Source of the DNA: Treponema sp.
GTDB lineage: Bacteria > Spirochaetota > Spirochaetia > Treponematales > Breznakiellaceae
Direction of reading: 5' to 3'
Length of the DNA stretch: 64,000 nt
Assembly: GCA_031266775.1 (NCBI GenBank)
Contig: JAISAQ010000093.1
Coordinates: forward strand, 1 to 64,000
Shown piece by piece: positions 48,299-58,657 of this stretch (its first letter is position 1; each line of letters begins with the position of its first letter). Below the pieces are notes generated by a model. It was not told the DNA's origin and searched no databases. It saw only the letters and a list, made by a program, of their open reading frames with translations. A program made the translations under genes and the position numbers.

Positions 48299-48919
48299 AT
48301 GCTGGGGCTTTTTGCCAGAAAAGTGGGTATGACGCAGGTTTTTGATGAAAACGGCAATCTTGTACCGGTAACGGTGATCCGCTTTGATCCGAATGTTGTC
48401 ATTGCCCACAAGACTGTTGACAAGGACGGCTACAGGGCGGTAGTTATCGGCTTGGGCGACAAAAAGAAGAAGCTGGTAACAAAGCCGTACGGCGGCCAGT
48501 TTCCCGAATCCATTCCTCCTAAAAAGATCCTGCGTGAAATAAGGGATTTTGAAAAGGAAACCGCCGTGGGCGATTCCCTTGGGGTGGAGGCGCTGGAAGG
48601 CTGCCGTTATGTGGATGTTTCCGGCGTTTCAAAGGGCAAAGGTTTTCAGGGCGTGGTGCGGCGCTACGGGTTTGGCGGCGGGCGGCACACGCACGGTTCA
48701 AAGTTTCACCGTGAGCCCGGTTCCACAGGAAATTCAACCTATCCCCATCATACTTTCAAAAACACAAAACTTCCGGGCCGCATGGGCCGGGAACGGGTAA
48801 CGGTCCTGAGCCTCAAGGTCGAACGTATCGACGCGGAAAAACAGCTCCTTTTGGTGCGGGGAGCGGTGCCCGGGATCAACGAGGGCCTCCTTATGGTGCG
48901 GTCAGCGGTAAAGCGGTAG
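48299..48919 (+). CDS. rplC: 50S ribosomal protein L3
   Basis: 206-residue L3, an early assembly protein near the peptidyl-transferase centre. It starts LGLFARKVGMTQVFDENGNLVPVTVI and has the conserved loop GGGRHTHGSKFHREPGS near 120-140 and LPGRMGRERVT. ATG 48299 has GGAGCAGG upstream; the adjacent GTG 48296 is less likely. 9 bp after rpsJ. Confidence 0.97.
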   Translation: MLGLFARKVGMTQVFDENGNLVPVTVIRFDPNVVIAHKTVDKDGYRAVVIGLGDKKKKLVTKPYGGQFPESIPPKKILREIRDFEKETAVGDSLGVEALEGCRYVDVSGVSKGKGFQGVVRRYGFGGGRHTHGSKFHREPGSTGNSTYPHHTFKNTKLPGRMGRERVTVLSLKVERIDAEKQLLLVRGAVPGINEGLLMVRSAVKR

Positions 48920-48934
48920 TACAGGCGGAATGCG

Positions 48935-49573
48935 ATGAATAGCAGGGTATATTCCATAGCCGGAAAAGAACTGAGGGACATAGAGCTGGACGACGCCGTT
49001 TTCGGCCTTCCGGTAAACGAAGACGTAATATGGTACGCCATTAACAATGAGCTGGCGAACAAGAGGCAGGGAACCGCCAGCACCAGGGACAGGGGCGAGG
49101 TTCACGGTTCCAACGCCAAGCCGTATAAGCAGAAGGGTACCGGCCGGGCCCGGCGGGGCGACAAAAAATCGCCCCTGCTTGTCGGCGGGGGAACGGTTTT
49201 CGGTCCCAAACCCAGGGATTTTTCCTATTCCATGCCAAAAAAGGCAAAACGGCTTGCCTTTAAAAGCATACTCAGCCTCAAGGCCCAAAGCGGCGGCATG
49301 AAGGTAGTCGAGGATTTTACTATTGAATCGGGAAAAACCAAAGAGCTTGCGGGCCTGCTTGACAACTTCGGCCCCGGCGAAAGGACGGTCATTATCCTCA
49401 AGGATGACGATTCGCTTATCAAGCGGGCGGGGGCCAATATCCCCTGGCTTTCCTTTCTTTCCTACAACCGCCTGCGGGCCCACGATCTTTTTTACGGCCG
49501 CCGCATACTGATGCTGGAAAGCGCGGTTAAAAATTTGAACGAATTCTATAATTCCCGGGAGGCCGGTAAATGA
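48935..49573 (+). CDS. rplD: 50S ribosomal protein L4
   Basis: 212-residue L4, whose extended loop lines the exit tunnel. The loop is visible as [34 protein letters not shown] (about 65-98). The C-terminal domain ([29 protein letters not shown]) is normal. Any autogenous control by L4, known in enterobacteria, cannot be seen here. The stop overlaps rplW by 4 nt. Confidence 0.96.
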   Translation: MNSRVYSIAGKELRDIELDDAVFGLPVNEDVIWYAINNELANKRQGTASTRDRGEVHGSNAKPYKQKGTGRARRGDKKSPLLVGGGTVFGPKPRDFSYSMPKKAKRLAFKSILSLKAQSGGMKVVEDFTIESGKTKELAGLLDNFGPGERTVIILKDDDSLIKRAGANIPWLSFLSYNRLRAHDLFYGRRILMLESAVKNLNEFYNSREAGK

Positions 49574-49857
49574 CAGCGTGGGAAGATATACTTCTTGAAC
49601 CGGTGCTTTCCGAAAAGGCGAATCTCCTGCGGGAAGAAGGCAAATACGTGTTCAAGGTGCTTCAATCGGCCACCAAGCCCCAGATTAAGGAAGCGGTGCG
49701 CCGGCTTTTCAATGTTCATCCCATTTCCTGTACCACAATGGTGGTGGGGGGTAAACCCAAACGGCAGCGGTACCGGGAGGGGCTTACCTCGACCTGGAAG
49801 AAGGCCATAGTGCGCCTTCCCAAGGAAGAGAAAATAAGCCTCTTCGAGGGGGTGTAA
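49570..49857 (+). CDS. rplW: 50S ribosomal protein L23
   Basis: 95-residue L23, the docking site of trigger factor and SRP at the tunnel exit. It reads [43 protein letters not shown], then [17 protein letters not shown], matching the family. ATG 49570 overlaps the rplD stop (ATGA), and rplB follows after 4 bp. Confidence 0.96.
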   Translation: MTAWEDILLEPVLSEKANLLREEGKYVFKVLQSATKPQIKEAVRRLFNVHPISCTTMVVGGKPKRQRYREGLTSTWKKAIVRLPKEEKISLFEGV

Positions 49858-49861
49858 GGCA

Positions 49862-50692
49862 ATGGGCGTCAAGACATACAAGCCGGTTACACCGGGCATG
49901 CGGGCGTGGACGAGCCTTGATTTCAAGGATCTTACCAAAGGGGTAAGGCCTGAAAAAAGCCTTACGTCGGGGCGGGCCGAAAAGGCCGGCCGCGGCGCGA
50001 ACGGCAGGATCAGCGTATGGCACAAGGGCGGCGGCCACAAACGGCTGTACCGCGACATAGATTTCAAGCGGGACAAAACCGGCGTTCCCGGTGTGGTGGC
50101 TTCCATTGAATATGATCCGAACCGCAGCGCCAATATCGCCCTTGTTAAATATGCTGACGGGGACAAGCGCTACATCATAGCCCCCAGGGGGCTTCTTGTA
50201 AACGCGAAGATCATGAGCGGTCCTTCCGCGGCCATAGAAACCGGAAACGCCCTTCCGCTGGAAAATATCCCGCTGGGTTTTACGGTGCATAACATAGAGC
50301 TGACCCTGGGCAAAGGCGGCCAGATGGCCCGTTCCGCCGGTACAAGCGCCCTTATCGCCGCCAAGGAAGGGGACTATGTGACTCTTAAGCTCCCCTCGGG
50401 CGAAATGCGCATGGTCTTCAAGAAGTGCTGCGCCACCATAGGCGTCGTAGGAAATGAAGATCACATGAATGTTACCTACGGCAAGGCCGGCAGAAAACGC
50501 TGGCTTGGGGTGCGTCCTACGGTGCGGGGCATGGTGATGAATCCCGTCGATCATCCCCACGGGGGCGGCGAAGGAAAAAACAAGGGCATACATCCGGTTA
50601 CCCCCTGGGGGCAGCCAACCAAAGGGTACAAGACCCGGAAAAAGCACAAGCCTTCGTCACGGTTCATCGTCAGCCGCGGCAAGAAGAAGTAA
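49862..50692 (+). CDS. rplB: 50S ribosomal protein L2
   Basis: 276-residue L2, needed for subunit joining and peptidyl transfer. [17 protein letters not shown] (about 58-74), a [20 protein letters not shown] segment and the catalytically important [13 protein letters not shown] near 225-237 with its conserved His are all present. The N-terminus differs slightly from the E. coli form. Ribosome site GGGGGTGTAAGGC. Confidence 0.97.
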   Translation: MGVKTYKPVTPGMRAWTSLDFKDLTKGVRPEKSLTSGRAEKAGRGANGRISVWHKGGGHKRLYRDIDFKRDKTGVPGVVASIEYDPNRSANIALVKYADGDKRYIIAPRGLLVNAKIMSGPSAAIETGNALPLENIPLGFTVHNIELTLGKGGQMARSAGTSALIAAKEGDYVTLKLPSGEMRMVFKKCCATIGVVGNEDHMNVTYGKAGRKRWLGVRPTVRGMVMNPVDHPHGGGEGKNKGIHPVTPWGQPTKGYKTRKKHKPSSRFIVSRGKKK

Positions 50693-50704
50693 CGGAGGAG
50701 CAGG

Positions 50705-50983
50705 GTGTCAAGGTCTATCAAGAAAGGGCCCTTCATAGAAAAGAGCCTCTATAAAAAGGTGCTGGAACTGAACAAGTCCGGGGACCGGAAAATGGTAAAA
50801 ACCTATTCCCGCTGTTCCACTATTATTCCTGAAATGGTCGGCGGAACCATTTCCGTGTACAACGGGAAAACATGGGTTCCTGTGTATATTACGGAAAATC
50901 TCGTCGGCCACAAGCTGGGTGAATTTGCCCCCACCCGTATTTTCCGCGGGCACGGCGGTTCCGATAAAAAGGCCGCGAAGTAG
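50705..50983 (+). CDS. rpsS: 30S ribosomal protein S19
   Basis: 92-residue S19 of the 30S head, contacting the A-site tRNA and S13. It reads [61 protein letters not shown]. The start is GTG with GGAGGAGCAGG upstream. 12 bp after rplB. Confidence 0.97.
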   Translation: MSRSIKKGPFIEKSLYKKVLELNKSGDRKMVKTYSRCSTIIPEMVGGTISVYNGKTWVPVYITENLVGHKLGEFAPTRIFRGHGGSDKKAAK

Positions 50984-50989
50984 GAGAAC

Positions 50990-51358
50990 ATGGATAATAA
51001 ATCTGGGTTCAGGGCGGTAACCAAATTCCTCATTGCTTCACCTTTCAAGATCAGGCCCGTGGCCGATCTGATACGGCGCAAGCCGTATCCCGAGGCGATT
51101 TCGCTTCTTGAGGCCATGCCTCACCGCGGCGCCCGGCTGATACGGAAGACGGTCAAGTCCGCCGCTTCAAATGCCCTGAGCGGCAACAAGCGGCTTGATG
51201 AGGACATGCTCTATGTAAGGGATGTGCTGATAGACGAAGGCCCCCGGATGAAGCGGGTATGGTTCCGCGCCAGGGGAAGGGCGGACATGCTTCTTAAAAG
51301 GATGTGCCACATTACGGTAGTGGTAGATGAAACCTCGCGGGCCGCGGGTTCGCGTTAA
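50990..51358 (+). CDS. rplV: 50S ribosomal protein L22
   Basis: 122-residue L22 with a beta-hairpin lining the exit tunnel. Family features are [46 protein letters not shown] and the C-terminal [31 protein letters not shown]. Start ATG 50990 after TAGGAGAAC, 6 bp after rpsS. Confidence 0.96.
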   Translation: MDNKSGFRAVTKFLIASPFKIRPVADLIRRKPYPEAISLLEAMPHRGARLIRKTVKSAASNALSGNKRLDEDMLYVRDVLIDEGPRMKRVWFRARGRADMLLKRMCHITVVVDETSRAAGSR

Positions 51359-51373
51359 AGGCGGGGGAACAAG

Positions 51374-52078
51374 GTGGGACAAAAAGTAAATCCTGTCGGA
51401 TTGCGGGTGGGAGTTAACAGGACTTGGGGATCACGGTGGTATGTCGATCCCAAGGAGTACGCCGATACCCTTCACGAGGATCTTAAACTCAGAAAGATGA
51501 TCATGGGGATGCCCGAAACAAAGGGCGCGGATATCGCCGAGCTGGAAATTATACGGCATCCGCAGCGCATTACCATAACCATACACACCGCCAGGCCCGG
51601 GGTCATCATCGGGGTCAAAGGCGCCAACATCGAAAAAATAGGCGCGGAGCTGCAGAAGCACGTTGCCAGGAAAATACAGATCAAGATTAAGGAAGTGCGG
51701 AACGCCGACAACAACGCACAGATTATAGCGCAGGGTATAGCCCGCCAGCTTTTGGCCCGGTCTTCCTTCAGGCGGACCATGAAGCAGGCCATCAGTAACG
51801 CGATCAAAAAGGGCAGCGCCCAGGGCGTCAAGGTAAGGCTTTCGGGCAGGCTCGGCGGCGCGGAAATGTCCCGCACGGAGGAAGCCAAAGAGGGCCGCAT
51901 TCCCCTGCATACCCTGCGGGCGGACATTGATTACGGTTTTACCGAGGCCCATACCACGTTCGGTTCCATAGGGGTAAAGGTGTGGGTATACAACGGCATG
52001 AAGTACGGCAAGGAACAGAAGGAAGACGCCGGGGCGCTTGTCCGCAAGCGGCGTTCTCCCGCGGCCGCGAGAAGCTAG
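51374..52078 (+). CDS. rpsC: 30S ribosomal protein S3
   Basis: 234-residue S3 at the mRNA entry channel. It starts [21 protein letters not shown] and has a KH domain with [19 protein letters not shown] (about 75-95) and a C-terminal [35 protein letters not shown] start with GGGGGAACAAG upstream, 15 bp after rplV. Confidence 0.97.
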   Translation: MGQKVNPVGLRVGVNRTWGSRWYVDPKEYADTLHEDLKLRKMIMGMPETKGADIAELEIIRHPQRITITIHTARPGVIIGVKGANIEKIGAELQKHVARKIQIKIKEVRNADNNAQIIAQGIARQLLARSSFRRTMKQAISNAIKKGSAQGVKVRLSGRLGGAEMSRTEEAKEGRIPLHTLRADIDYGFTEAHTTFGSIGVKVWVYNGMKYGKEQKEDAGALVRKRRSPAAARS

Positions 52079-52103
52079 GCCCAAAGGCCGATGAGAGGGT
52101 AGT

Positions 52104-52529
52104 ATGTTAAGTCCGAAGCGAGTCAGACATCGCAAGGTGCAGCGGGGCAACATGCCGGGAAACGCCACCCGGGGAAATACCGTGGTCTTTGGGGATTACG
52201 CCCTGGTTGCCATGGACAGAATGTGGATTACCAACCGTCAAATAGAGGCGGCTCGTATAGCCCTGAACCGTCATATAAAACGCGGCGGGAAAATATGGAT
52301 ACGCATCTATCCCGACAAGCCTTTTTCCAAAAAGCCCGCGGAAACCCGCATGGGCAAGGGGAAAGGCGCCCCCGAATACTGGGTGGCGGTGGTAAAGCCG
52401 GGGACGGTAATGTTTGAGCTGGGCGGCGTAGAGCGGTCCATAGCCGAAGAGGCCATGACTCTGGCGGGGGCCAAACTTCCCATCAAAACCCGGTTTGTGT
52501 CGCGGGCCGATATGGAACTGGGAGCATAG
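52104..52529 (+). CDS. rplP: 50S ribosomal protein L16
   Basis: 141-residue L16, which helps place A-site t[27 protein letters not shown] at the start, [37 protein letters not shown] in the middle with the conserved Arg, and a standard end. AGAGGGTAGT precedes ATG 52104, 25 bp after rpsC. Confidence 0.97.
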   Translation: MLSPKRVRHRKVQRGNMPGNATRGNTVVFGDYALVAMDRMWITNRQIEAARIALNRHIKRGGKIWIRIYPDKPFSKKPAETRMGKGKGAPEYWVAVVKPGTVMFELGGVERSIAEEAMTLAGAKLPIKTRFVSRADMELGA

Positions 52530-52538
52530 GAGCGGGGT

Positions 52539-52751
52539 ATGAAGAATAATTTCAAGAACCTCAGCTTCTCCGAACTTAAAGTCAAGCGGGAGGAGCTTAA
52601 AAGAAAGTACATGGAATTCCGTTTTCAGGTTGTTATCGGCCATGTCGATAATCCCCTGCAGAAACGGACGATGCGCCGTCAGATTGCCCGTCTTAATACC
52701 CTGATTCGGCAGCATGAATTGAGCGCGGCCGCGCCGCCGCCGAAGGAGTAA
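52539..52751 (+). CDS. rpmC: 50S ribosomal protein L29
   Basis: 70-residue helical-hairpin protein at the tunnel exit. [49 protein letters not shown] is characteristic. A short Ala/Pro-rich tail (SAAAPPPKE) extends it a little. 9 bp after rplP and 4 bp before rpsQ. Confidence 0.95.
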   Translation: MKNNFKNLSFSELKVKREELKRKYMEFRFQVVIGHVDNPLQKRTMRRQIARLNTLIRQHELSAAAPPPKE

Positions 52752-52755
52752 AACC

Positions 52756-53028
52756 GTGTCGGAAGAGGCTGTCAAACAGAAGAGCGGGAAAAAAGAGTTT
52801 GTGGGGATTGTCAAGAGCGACAAGATGGACAAAACCATCGTGGTGGCCGTCGAGACGCTTGCCCTTCATTCCCTGTACAAGAAATACGTCAAACGGATCA
52901 AGAAGGTAAAGGCCCACGATGAAAAGAACGACGCAAAAACAGGCGACCGCGTCCGTGTAAGGGAATGCCGCCCCATCAGCAGGGAAAAATGCTGGCGGCT
53001 GGTGGAAATTCTGGAACGCGCCAGGTAG
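52756..53028 (+). CDS. rpsQ: 30S ribosomal protein S17
   Basis: 90-residue S17, an OB-fold protein that starts 30S assembly. [74 protein letters not shown] matches the family. A lysine-rich N-terminal extension of about 13 residues precedes it. GTG start with AAGGAG upstream. Confidence 0.96.
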   Translation: MSEEAVKQKSGKKEFVGIVKSDKMDKTIVVAVETLALHSLYKKYVKRIKKVKAHDEKNDAKTGDRVRVRECRPISREKCWRLVEILERAR

Positions 53029-53041
53029 GGAGCGGAAGAAA

Positions 53042-53413
53042 ATGATTCAGACCGAAACTTTCCTGAATGTCGCGGACAATTCAGGGGCAAAGATAGTGCA
53101 GTGTATCAAGGTGCTGGGCGGTTCCAAACGAAGGTACGCGGGCATAGGGGACATCATCGTAGTGGCGGTGAAGGATGCCCTTCCTACCTCGGCCATCAAG
53201 AAAGGCACCGTTGAAAAGGCGGTGGTAGTGCGGACCCACAAGGAGTACCGCCGCCCCGACGGGACCTATATACGTTTTGACGACAATGCCTGTGTTATCA
53301 TCGACGCGGGCATGAACCCCAAAGGAAAGCGGATCTTCGGGCCTGTGGCCCGGGAACTGCGGGAAAAGGGCGATTTTATGAAGATAGTGTCCCTTGCACC
53401 GGAGGTTTTATAA
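53042..53413 (+). CDS. rplN: 50S ribosomal protein L14
   Basis: 123-residue L14, a beta-barrel at the subunit interface. [46 protein letters not shown] and the [35 protein letters not shown] end are almost canonical. It overlaps the rplX start by 1 nt (TAATG), suggesting translational coupling. Confidence 0.97.
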   Translation: MIQTETFLNVADNSGAKIVQCIKVLGGSKRRYAGIGDIIVVAVKDALPTSAIKKGTVEKAVVVRTHKEYRRPDGTYIRFDDNACVIIDAGMNPKGKRIFGPVARELREKGDFMKIVSLAPEVL

Positions 53414-53736
53414 TGACTGCGGCGGCGCATAAATTCAAACTTAAAAAAGAGGATACGGTCCAGATCATTTCCGGCAAGGACAAGGGAAAGCGCGGCCGTA
53501 TTCTTAAAATACTGCGGGACAAAGACCGGGTGCTGGTCGAAGGGGCGAATATCGTCAAAAAGGCGAAGAAACGCCGGAACCAGCAGGACAGGGGCGGCAT
53601 CATTGAAATAGAGGCGCCGCTTCATTATTCAAAGGTGCAGATAGTCTGCAAAAAATGCGGCCCGACCCGCATAGGGTACAGGATAAACGGGGACACAAAA
53701 ACCCGGGTGTGCAGGAAATGCGGGGAGGCCCTGTGA
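53413..53736 (+). CDS. rplX: 50S ribosomal protein L24
   Basis: 107-residue L24, an assembly starter with a KOW motif ([24 protein letters not shown], about 9-32). The tail contains [29 protein letters not shown], four Cys in a zinc-ribbon-like pattern also seen in some other bacterial L24 proteins. The stop overlaps the rplE start (TGATG). Confidence 0.96.
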   Translation: MTAAAHKFKLKKEDTVQIISGKDKGKRGRILKILRDKDRVLVEGANIVKKAKKRRNQQDRGGIIEIEAPLHYSKVQIVCKKCGPTRIGYRINGDTKTRVCRKCGEAL

Positions 53737-54287
53737 TGAAAGGCTATGAGTCCCGGCTCAAGAAAATATACCGCGAACAGATAGCGCCTGAGCTGTTTAA
53801 GGAATTCGGTTATACTTCTCCCATGCAGACCCCGAGGCTTGAAAAGATAGTGGTGAGCATGGGGGTAGGCGAGGCGCTGCAGAACAAGAAGCTTCTGGAC
53901 GCGGCCATTGACGATCTGACCCTTATTACGGGGCAGAAGGCGGTCAAGACCAAAGCGCGTAAAAGCATCGCCAATTTCAAGATCAGGGAGGGGCAGGAAA
54001 TAGGCGCCAAGGTGACCCTTCGGGGCACCATGATGTACGAATTCCTTGACCGGCTGGTAAACGTGGCCCTTCCGCGGGTCAAGGATTTCCGGGGCGTGAA
54101 CCAAAATGCGTTTGACGGCCACGGAAATTATTCCCTGGGCATAACGGAACAGATAATTTTCCCGGAAATAGATTTTGATAAAATCGAACGGGTTGCCGGA
54201 CTTAATATCGTCATCGTAACGACGGCGGGAACCGATGCGGAGGCAAAAGCCTTCCTCGCCCGGTTCGGCATGCCGTTTAGAAAGTAA
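53736..54287 (+). CDS. rplE: 50S ribosomal protein L5
   Basis: 183-residue L5, binder of 5S rRNA in the central protuberance. Features are [57 protein letters not shown] and [38 protein letters not shown] 53736 has GGGGAGG upstream; the longer frame from 53655 lies inside rplX. Confidence 0.97.
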   Translation: MKGYESRLKKIYREQIAPELFKEFGYTSPMQTPRLEKIVVSMGVGEALQNKKLLDAAIDDLTLITGQKAVKTKARKSIANFKIREGQEIGAKVTLRGTMMYEFLDRLVNVALPRVKDFRGVNQNAFDGHGNYSLGITEQIIFPEIDFDKIERVAGLNIVIVTTAGTDAEAKAFLARFGMPFRK

Positions 54288-54296
54288 GGAGGCGGC

Positions 54297-54482
54297 ATGG
54301 CAAGAAAAGCAATGATCATCAAGGCGCTGCGGACGCCCAAATATAAGACGAGGAAAGTTAACCGCTGCCGGATCTGCGGACGGGCCAGGGGCTACCTCCG
54401 CAAGTTTGAGATGTGCCGCCTTTGTTTCCGCAAACTCGCGAGCGAAGGGTTGATTCCCGGTGTCACCAAATCAAGCTGGTAA
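54297..54482 (+). CDS. rpsN: 30S ribosomal protein S14, zinc-binding type
   Basis: 61-residue S14 of the short, zinc-binding (type Z) form. Cys24, Cys27, Cys40 and Cys43 in [26 protein letters not shown] bind the metal. The N-terminal [11 protein letters not shown] and the end GVTKSSW fit the family. Ribosome site AAGGAGGC, 9 bp after rplE. Confidence 0.97.
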   Translation: MARKAMIIKALRTPKYKTRKVNRCRICGRARGYLRKFEMCRLCFRKLASEGLIPGVTKSSW

Positions 54483-54497
54483 AGGCAGGAGAAAAGG

Positions 54498-54896
54498 ATG
54501 AGCGTATCTGATCCCGTTGCGGACATGCTGACCAAAATCCGGAACGCCGGAATGGCAAAACATGAAAAGGTTGATATCCCCACCTCGAAACTCAAGCTTG
54601 AGATCGTCAAGATTTTAAAAACCGAAGGGTATATCAAGAATTTCAAGAAAGCGAACCAGGACGGCGTTAATGTCATCCGGGTTTTCCTTAAATATGACGA
54701 GGGAACTTCGCCTATCATTCACGGCATAGAAAAGGTGTCGAAGCCCGGCCGGCGGGTGTACACCGGCTATAAAAATATGCCAAGGGTGTATAACGGCTAT
54801 GGTACCCTCATCGTCTCTACGTCCATGGGAGTCACCACGGGCAAGAAGGCCGCCGAGAAAAAAGTCGGCGGTGAAATAATCTGTACTGTCTGGTGA
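54498..54896 (+). CDS. rpsH: 30S ribosomal protein S8
   Basis: 132-residue S8, which binds helix 21 of 16S rRNA and in E. coli represses the spc operon. [48 protein letters not shown] and the [26 protein letters not shown] end are typical. AGGAGAAAAGG precedes the ATG. Confidence 0.97.
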   Translation: MSVSDPVADMLTKIRNAGMAKHEKVDIPTSKLKLEIVKILKTEGYIKNFKKANQDGVNVIRVFLKYDEGTSPIIHGIEKVSKPGRRVYTGYKNMPRVYNGYGTLIVSTSMGVTTGKKAAEKKVGGEIICTVW

Positions 54897-54915
54897 TCGA
54901 TCCAGGAGGAAGTAA

Positions 54916-55455
54916 ATGTCGCGTATCGGAAAAATTCCGGTCAAGGTTCCCGCCGGGGTCAAGGTTGCCTTTGAGAACAGTATTATGACTGTGGAAGGTC
55001 CCAAGGGGAAGCTGAGCCAAAAGTACCACCCTGTTATCACTTTTGAAAACAAGGGGGAAGAGATTGTCGTAAGCCGGCAGAACGAGGAAAAGCAGACCAT
55101 GGCTTTTCACGGGCTTTACCGCAACCTTCTTAACAACATGGTTACCGGCGTTTCGGCGGGTTTCAGCAAATCGCTCATTATTACCGGCGTTGGTTACCGG
55201 GCCGAGGTGCAGGGGAAGATCCTTTCCATGAGCCTCGGTTATTCCAACGATATTTTTGTGGGAATTCCCGAAGGGCTCGCGGTTACAACCGAACCCAACG
55301 GCAAGGTAACGGTGAGCGGCATTGATAAACAGAGGGTGGGGGAATTTGCCTCTCAAATCCGCAAACTCAGGCTTCCCGAACCGTACAAGGGCAAGGGAAT
55401 CCGGTATGAAAACGAACGTATCAGAAGGAAAGTCGGAAAATCCGGGGTTAAATAG
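54916..55455 (+). CDS. rplF: 50S ribosomal protein L6
   Basis: 179-residue L6 with two similar alpha/beta domains near the sarcin-ricin loop. It starts [16 protein letters not shown], has [21 protein letters not shown] in the middle and ends [24 protein letters not shown], the RNA-binding motif. An 83-bp gap to rplR follows, the longest within the spc part except before rpmJ. Confidence 0.97.
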   Translation: MSRIGKIPVKVPAGVKVAFENSIMTVEGPKGKLSQKYHPVITFENKGEEIVVSRQNEEKQTMAFHGLYRNLLNNMVTGVSAGFSKSLIITGVGYRAEVQGKILSMSLGYSNDIFVGIPEGLAVTTEPNGKVTVSGIDKQRVGEFASQIRKLRLPEPYKGKGIRYENERIRRKVGKSGVK

Positions 55456-55538
55456 TATGTGTCCATAATGCGGGCACACGTTTAACCGGAGCGGCCGCCC
55501 CCGCGGCTGTTCCACAGCAAGGAGCAGGATGTACAGTT

Positions 55539-55901
55539 ATGCTGAAAAAAATGCTTGAAAAAGACAGAAGGCGCCTTAAACGGAAGATTCATATCCGCAA
55601 GAGGATACACGGCAGCGCGGAACGGCCCAGGATGACCGTTACACGGAGCAACCGGAGTTTTTCGATTCAAGTTATTGACGATACGAAAGGCCATACCTTG
55701 GCGTCGGCTTCCACCCTTGAAAAGGATCTGCGGAGCATCAAGGCCAATCTTGAAGGGGCCGGGCAGCTTGGGGAAATAATGGGAAAACGTCTTCTGGAAA
55801 AGAACATCAAGTCGGTGATTTTTGACCGGAACGGTTATCTGTACCATGGCGTTATAAAGGCCATGGCCGACGGCGCCCGGAAGGCGGGGATAGAGTTTTA
55901 G
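55539..55901 (+). CDS. rplR: 50S ribosomal protein L18
   Basis: 120-residue L18, a 5S rRNA binder. [49 protein letters not shown] and the GHRIAE-like end ([19 protein letters not shown]) fit the family. ATG 55539 has AAGGAGCAGG about 12 nt upstream, a longer spacing than elsewhere in the cluster. Confidence 0.96.
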   Translation: MLKKMLEKDRRRLKRKIHIRKRIHGSAERPRMTVTRSNRSFSIQVIDDTKGHTLASASTLEKDLRSIKANLEGAGQLGEIMGKRLLEKNIKSVIFDRNGYLYHGVIKAMADGARKAGIEF

Positions 55902-55909
55902 GGGGCGAA

Positions 55910-56455
55910 ATGGAACATTCACGGGAAAGAGGCGAGGGCCGGGGCGGCCGCGATGGGCGTGACCGGGGCGGCGCCGAAAAGGAATTTGTTGAAAAGCTGG
56001 TAAAGCTTAACCGGACCGCGAAGGTAGTCAAGGGCGGCCGCCGTTTTTCCTTTTCCGCGCTTACGGTAATAGGAGACAGGAAGGGAAAGGTGGGCTACGG
56101 CTTTGGCAAGGCCAACGACGTGTCCGAAGCAATACGCAAGAGTATAGACAAGGCAAAGCGGAACATGGTAAAGCTTCCGGTCAGGAATGGAACCATTCCC
56201 CATGAGATCACGGGAAACTTCAAGGCGTCGCGGGTGTTTCTTAAACCCGCCTGTTCGGGAACGGGGATCATCGCGGGCGGTCCGGTGCGGGCCATAATGG
56301 AAGCGGGCGGGGTAACCGACGTGCTTTCAAAGTCCATAGGCGCTTCCAGCCAGTACAATGTGGTTAAGGCAACCTTTGCCTGTATAAGCAGGATGTTCGA
56401 CGCGCGGACCATAGCGAAGAACCGGGGTAAATCCCTGGCCGAGTTGTGGGGTTAA
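55910..56455 (+). CDS. rpsE: 30S ribosomal protein S5
   Basis: 181-residue S5, which contributes to the accuracy of decoding and the mRNA entry helicase. The double-stranded RNA-binding-like part is [31 protein letters not shown], then [28 protein letters not shown] and [27 protein letters not shown]. The first ~25 residues are a Gly/Arg/Glu-rich extension. 8 bp after rplR. Confidence 0.97.
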   Translation: MEHSRERGEGRGGRDGRDRGGAEKEFVEKLVKLNRTAKVVKGGRRFSFSALTVIGDRKGKVGYGFGKANDVSEAIRKSIDKAKRNMVKLPVRNGTIPHEITGNFKASRVFLKPACSGTGIIAGGPVRAIMEAGGVTDVLSKSIGASSQYNVVKATFACISRMFDARTIAKNRGKSLAELWG

Positions 56456-56456
56456 T

Positions 56457-56645
56457 ATGGCGAAAATACGGATACGGCTGGTGAAAAGCACCATAGGCGC
56501 TCTTCCAAAGCAGCGGGCGACGGTGCGTTCTCTGGGGCTTCGGAAAATAGGTTCCTGTACCGAACAGGAAGCAAGCCCCGCCATTCTGGGAATGGTCAGG
56601 GCGGTGTCTCACCTGGTCCTGGTGGAAGAGGTTCCGACCGCCTAG
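56457..56645 (+). CDS. rpmD: 50S ribosomal protein L30
   Basis: 62-residue L30. KIRIRLVKSTIGALPKQRATVRSLGLRKIGSCTEQEASPAILGMVRAVSHLVLVEEV is the expected fold, though the usual IGR..R segment is written IGALPKQRATV. It begins 1 bp after the rpsE stop, so it is translationally coupled. Confidence 0.95.
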   Translation: MAKIRIRLVKSTIGALPKQRATVRSLGLRKIGSCTEQEASPAILGMVRAVSHLVLVEEVPTA

Positions 56646-56669
56646 CGCGGCCGGAGAGGAGTTGGCGAA

Positions 56670-57116
56670 TTGCACGATTTTAACCTGCATGCTCCCAAGG
56701 GGGCCAATAAACGGAAACGCATTCTGGGCCGCGGCCAGGGTTCCGGGCGGGGTACAACCGCCGGCAAGGGAAACAAAGGCCAGAAGGCCCGGTCGGGCGG
56801 CAAGACCTACGTAGGTTTTGAAGGGGGGCAGATGCCCCTGTACCGGCGTCTTGCCCGCCGGGGCTTTTCCAATCATCCCTTCAAAAAGGAATATCAAATA
56901 GTCAATCTTGGTGAAATAGACAGGAAATTTGAAGAATCCGAAACGGTTAACGCCGCTTCCCTTGTGAAAAAAGGCCTTGTAAAAGGCGCCGGTCCTGTCA
57001 AGATCCTCGGCAACGGGGAAATTTCGAAGAAGCTTGCGTTCAATGTTGCCGCAGTTTCTTCTTCGGCCAAAGAAAAAATAGAAAAAGCGGGAGGCGGTGT
57101 GACAATTCATGGCTAA
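56670..57116 (+). CDS. rplO: 50S ribosomal protein L15
   Basis: 148-residue L15, a late assembly protein. The N-terminal basic extension LHAPKGANKRKRILGRGQGSGRGTTAGKGNKGQKARSGG and GGQMPLYRRLARRGFSN are family hallmarks. The start is TTG 56670 with GGAGAGGAG 9 nt upstream. Its 3' end overlaps secY by 8 bp. Confidence 0.96.
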   Translation: MHDFNLHAPKGANKRKRILGRGQGSGRGTTAGKGNKGQKARSGGKTYVGFEGGQMPLYRRLARRGFSNHPFKKEYQIVNLGEIDRKFEESETVNAASLVKKGLVKGAGPVKILGNGEISKKLAFNVAAVSSSAKEKIEKAGGGVTIHG

Positions 57117-58434
57117 TCCCATAATTGGTATATGGAGAGTCAAGGAACTCAGGGAACGCGTTTTCTTTACCGCCCTCATGCTGGTTATATTCCGCATAGG
57201 CGCGGTGCTTCCCATTCCGGGGATCAATGTCCAGCAGCTTTCGGCCTATTTCCAATCCCAGCAGAATTCGGGTAACCCCATTGTGGATTATCTGGACTTC
57301 TTCGCGGGCGGGGCCTTTTCCAATTTTTCGGTTTTCATGCTGGGGATTATGCCCTACATTTCCATGTCCATCATCATGCAGCTTCTTCTTATCGTGTTTC
57401 CCAGCCTGAAGAAGATCTCCCAGGAAGAGGGGGGGCGTAAAAAGATACAGGGCTACCAGCGCGTGGGTACTGTCGGGGTCTGTCTTATACAGTCCTTCGC
57501 GGTGACGCAGTATGCCCAGAGCATTTCCCGGAGCGTCAATATTCTCAGCATTGGAATGATGCCCTTTACCATTATCGCCATATTGACGGTTACCACGGGG
57601 ACCATGTTTCTTATGTGGATAGGCGAGCAGATCACCCGCCGGGGCATAGGAAACGGCATATCCCTTCTGATTTTTGCCGGTATTGTGGCGCGGCTTCCCC
57701 AGGCGGTGTGGGAACTGGGGGGCCGGGTGCGGAGCGGCGATCTTAACCTCGTGTTTGTGGTAGTGGTCTTTGTGATGTTTGTCGCGGTTGTCGCGCTTGT
57801 TGTCTTTGAACAGCAAGGCCAGCGGAAGATACCGGTAAACTATGCCAAACGGGTTGTAGGCCGGCGTATGTACGGCGCCCAGAATACGTACATTCCCTTC
57901 AAGATCAACCCTTCGGGGGTTATTCCGGTTATCTTTGCCTCGTCCATTCTTACCTTCCCCTTGCAGATAGCGAGTACCATAGGGGGGAATGTGGCCTGGC
58001 TGGGCTCCGTTGCCCGTGTGCTGAGCCCGCAGAGGCCCCTGTACAATGTCCTTTACATTCTGCTTATCATATTTTTTGCCTATTTTTACACGCAGGTAAG
58101 CCTTAATCCCATAGAAATAGCCAAAAATATCAGGGAAAACGGCGGTTCCATTCCGGGGATCAGGACGGAGCGTATAGAAGAATACCTGACGAAGATTCTT
58201 AACCGCATCGTGCTTCCCGGTTCTCTGTATTTGGCTTTTATCGCGGTTATTCCGACCTTTATACAGTGGGCCTTCAAATTTCCTTCGTCCATTTCTTACC
58301 TCATGGGGGGTACGTCCCTTCTGATCCTCGTCGGCGTGGATCTGGATACCATGAGCCAGGTTGAAGGGCTTCTGAAGATGCACCACCACGACGGGCTGAC
58401 CAGGAAAGGGAAGCTGCGCGGGCGGAATTTGTAG
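57109..58434 (+). CDS. secY: Preprotein translocase subunit SecY
   Basis: The 441-residue channel protein of the Sec translocon has ten hydrophobic segments, starting RVFFTALMLVIFRIGAVLPIPG, with a plug-like FFAGGAFSNFSVFMLGIMPYISMSIIMQLL. Cytoplasmic loops C4 (RVVGRRMYGAQNTYIPFKINPSGVIPVIFASS) and C5 (GGSIPGIRTERIEEYLTKIL) contact SecA and the ribosome. ATG 57109 lies inside rplO. adk, map and infA, which often follow secY, are not here. Confidence 0.97.
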   Translation: MANPIIGIWRVKELRERVFFTALMLVIFRIGAVLPIPGINVQQLSAYFQSQQNSGNPIVDYLDFFAGGAFSNFSVFMLGIMPYISMSIIMQLLLIVFPSLKKISQEEGGRKKIQGYQRVGTVGVCLIQSFAVTQYAQSISRSVNILSIGMMPFTIIAILTVTTGTMFLMWIGEQITRRGIGNGISLLIFAGIVARLPQAVWELGGRVRSGDLNLVFVVVVFVMFVAVVALVVFEQQGQRKIPVNYAKRVVGRRMYGAQNTYIPFKINPSGVIPVIFASSILTFPLQIASTIGGNVAWLGSVARVLSPQRPLYNVLYILLIIFFAYFYTQVSLNPIEIAKNIRENGGSIPGIRTERIEEYLTKILNRIVLPGSLYLAFIAVIPTFIQWAFKFPSSISYLMGGTSLLILVGVDLDTMSQVEGLLKMHHHDGLTRKGKLRGRNL

Positions 58435-58455
58435 GCGCGGCGGAGATGAGGATCG

Positions 58456-58484
58456 TTGACGAACGGGGTTAAATCCGTTTTAAT
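58456..58484 (+). promoter_or_regulatory. Internal promoter before rpmJ
   Basis: TTGACG (58456-58461), a 17-bp spacer and TTTAAT (58479-58484) lie in the 101-bp gap between secY and rpmJ. It could give extra transcription of rpmJ, rpsM, rpsK, rpsD, rpoA and rplQ. Confidence 0.5.
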
Positions 58485-58535
58485 GGAAGTTCGCCCTGTT
58501 TGAGGGGGAATAGGCCTTTTAAGAGGAGACTAAGG

Positions 58536-58649
58536 ATGAAAGTCCGAACCAGTGTCAAGCCGATTTGCGACAAATGCAAGGTGATAAAGCGGAACGGCAT
58601 TGTCCGTATTATCTGCCAGAATCCCAAGCATAAACAGAAGCAGGGGTAG
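58536..58649 (+). CDS. rpmJ: 50S ribosomal protein L36, zinc-binding type
   Basis: 37 residues, the normal L36 length, starting [21 protein letters not shown]. The zinc ribbon ligands Cys11, Cys14, Cys27 and His32 are intact. AAGAGGAG precedes the ATG. It is easily missed because of its size. It sits between secY and rpsM, the standard position when infA is absent. Confidence 0.96.
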   Translation: MKVRTSVKPICDKCKVIKRNGIVRIICQNPKHKQKQG

Positions 58650-58657
58650 GAGAATTT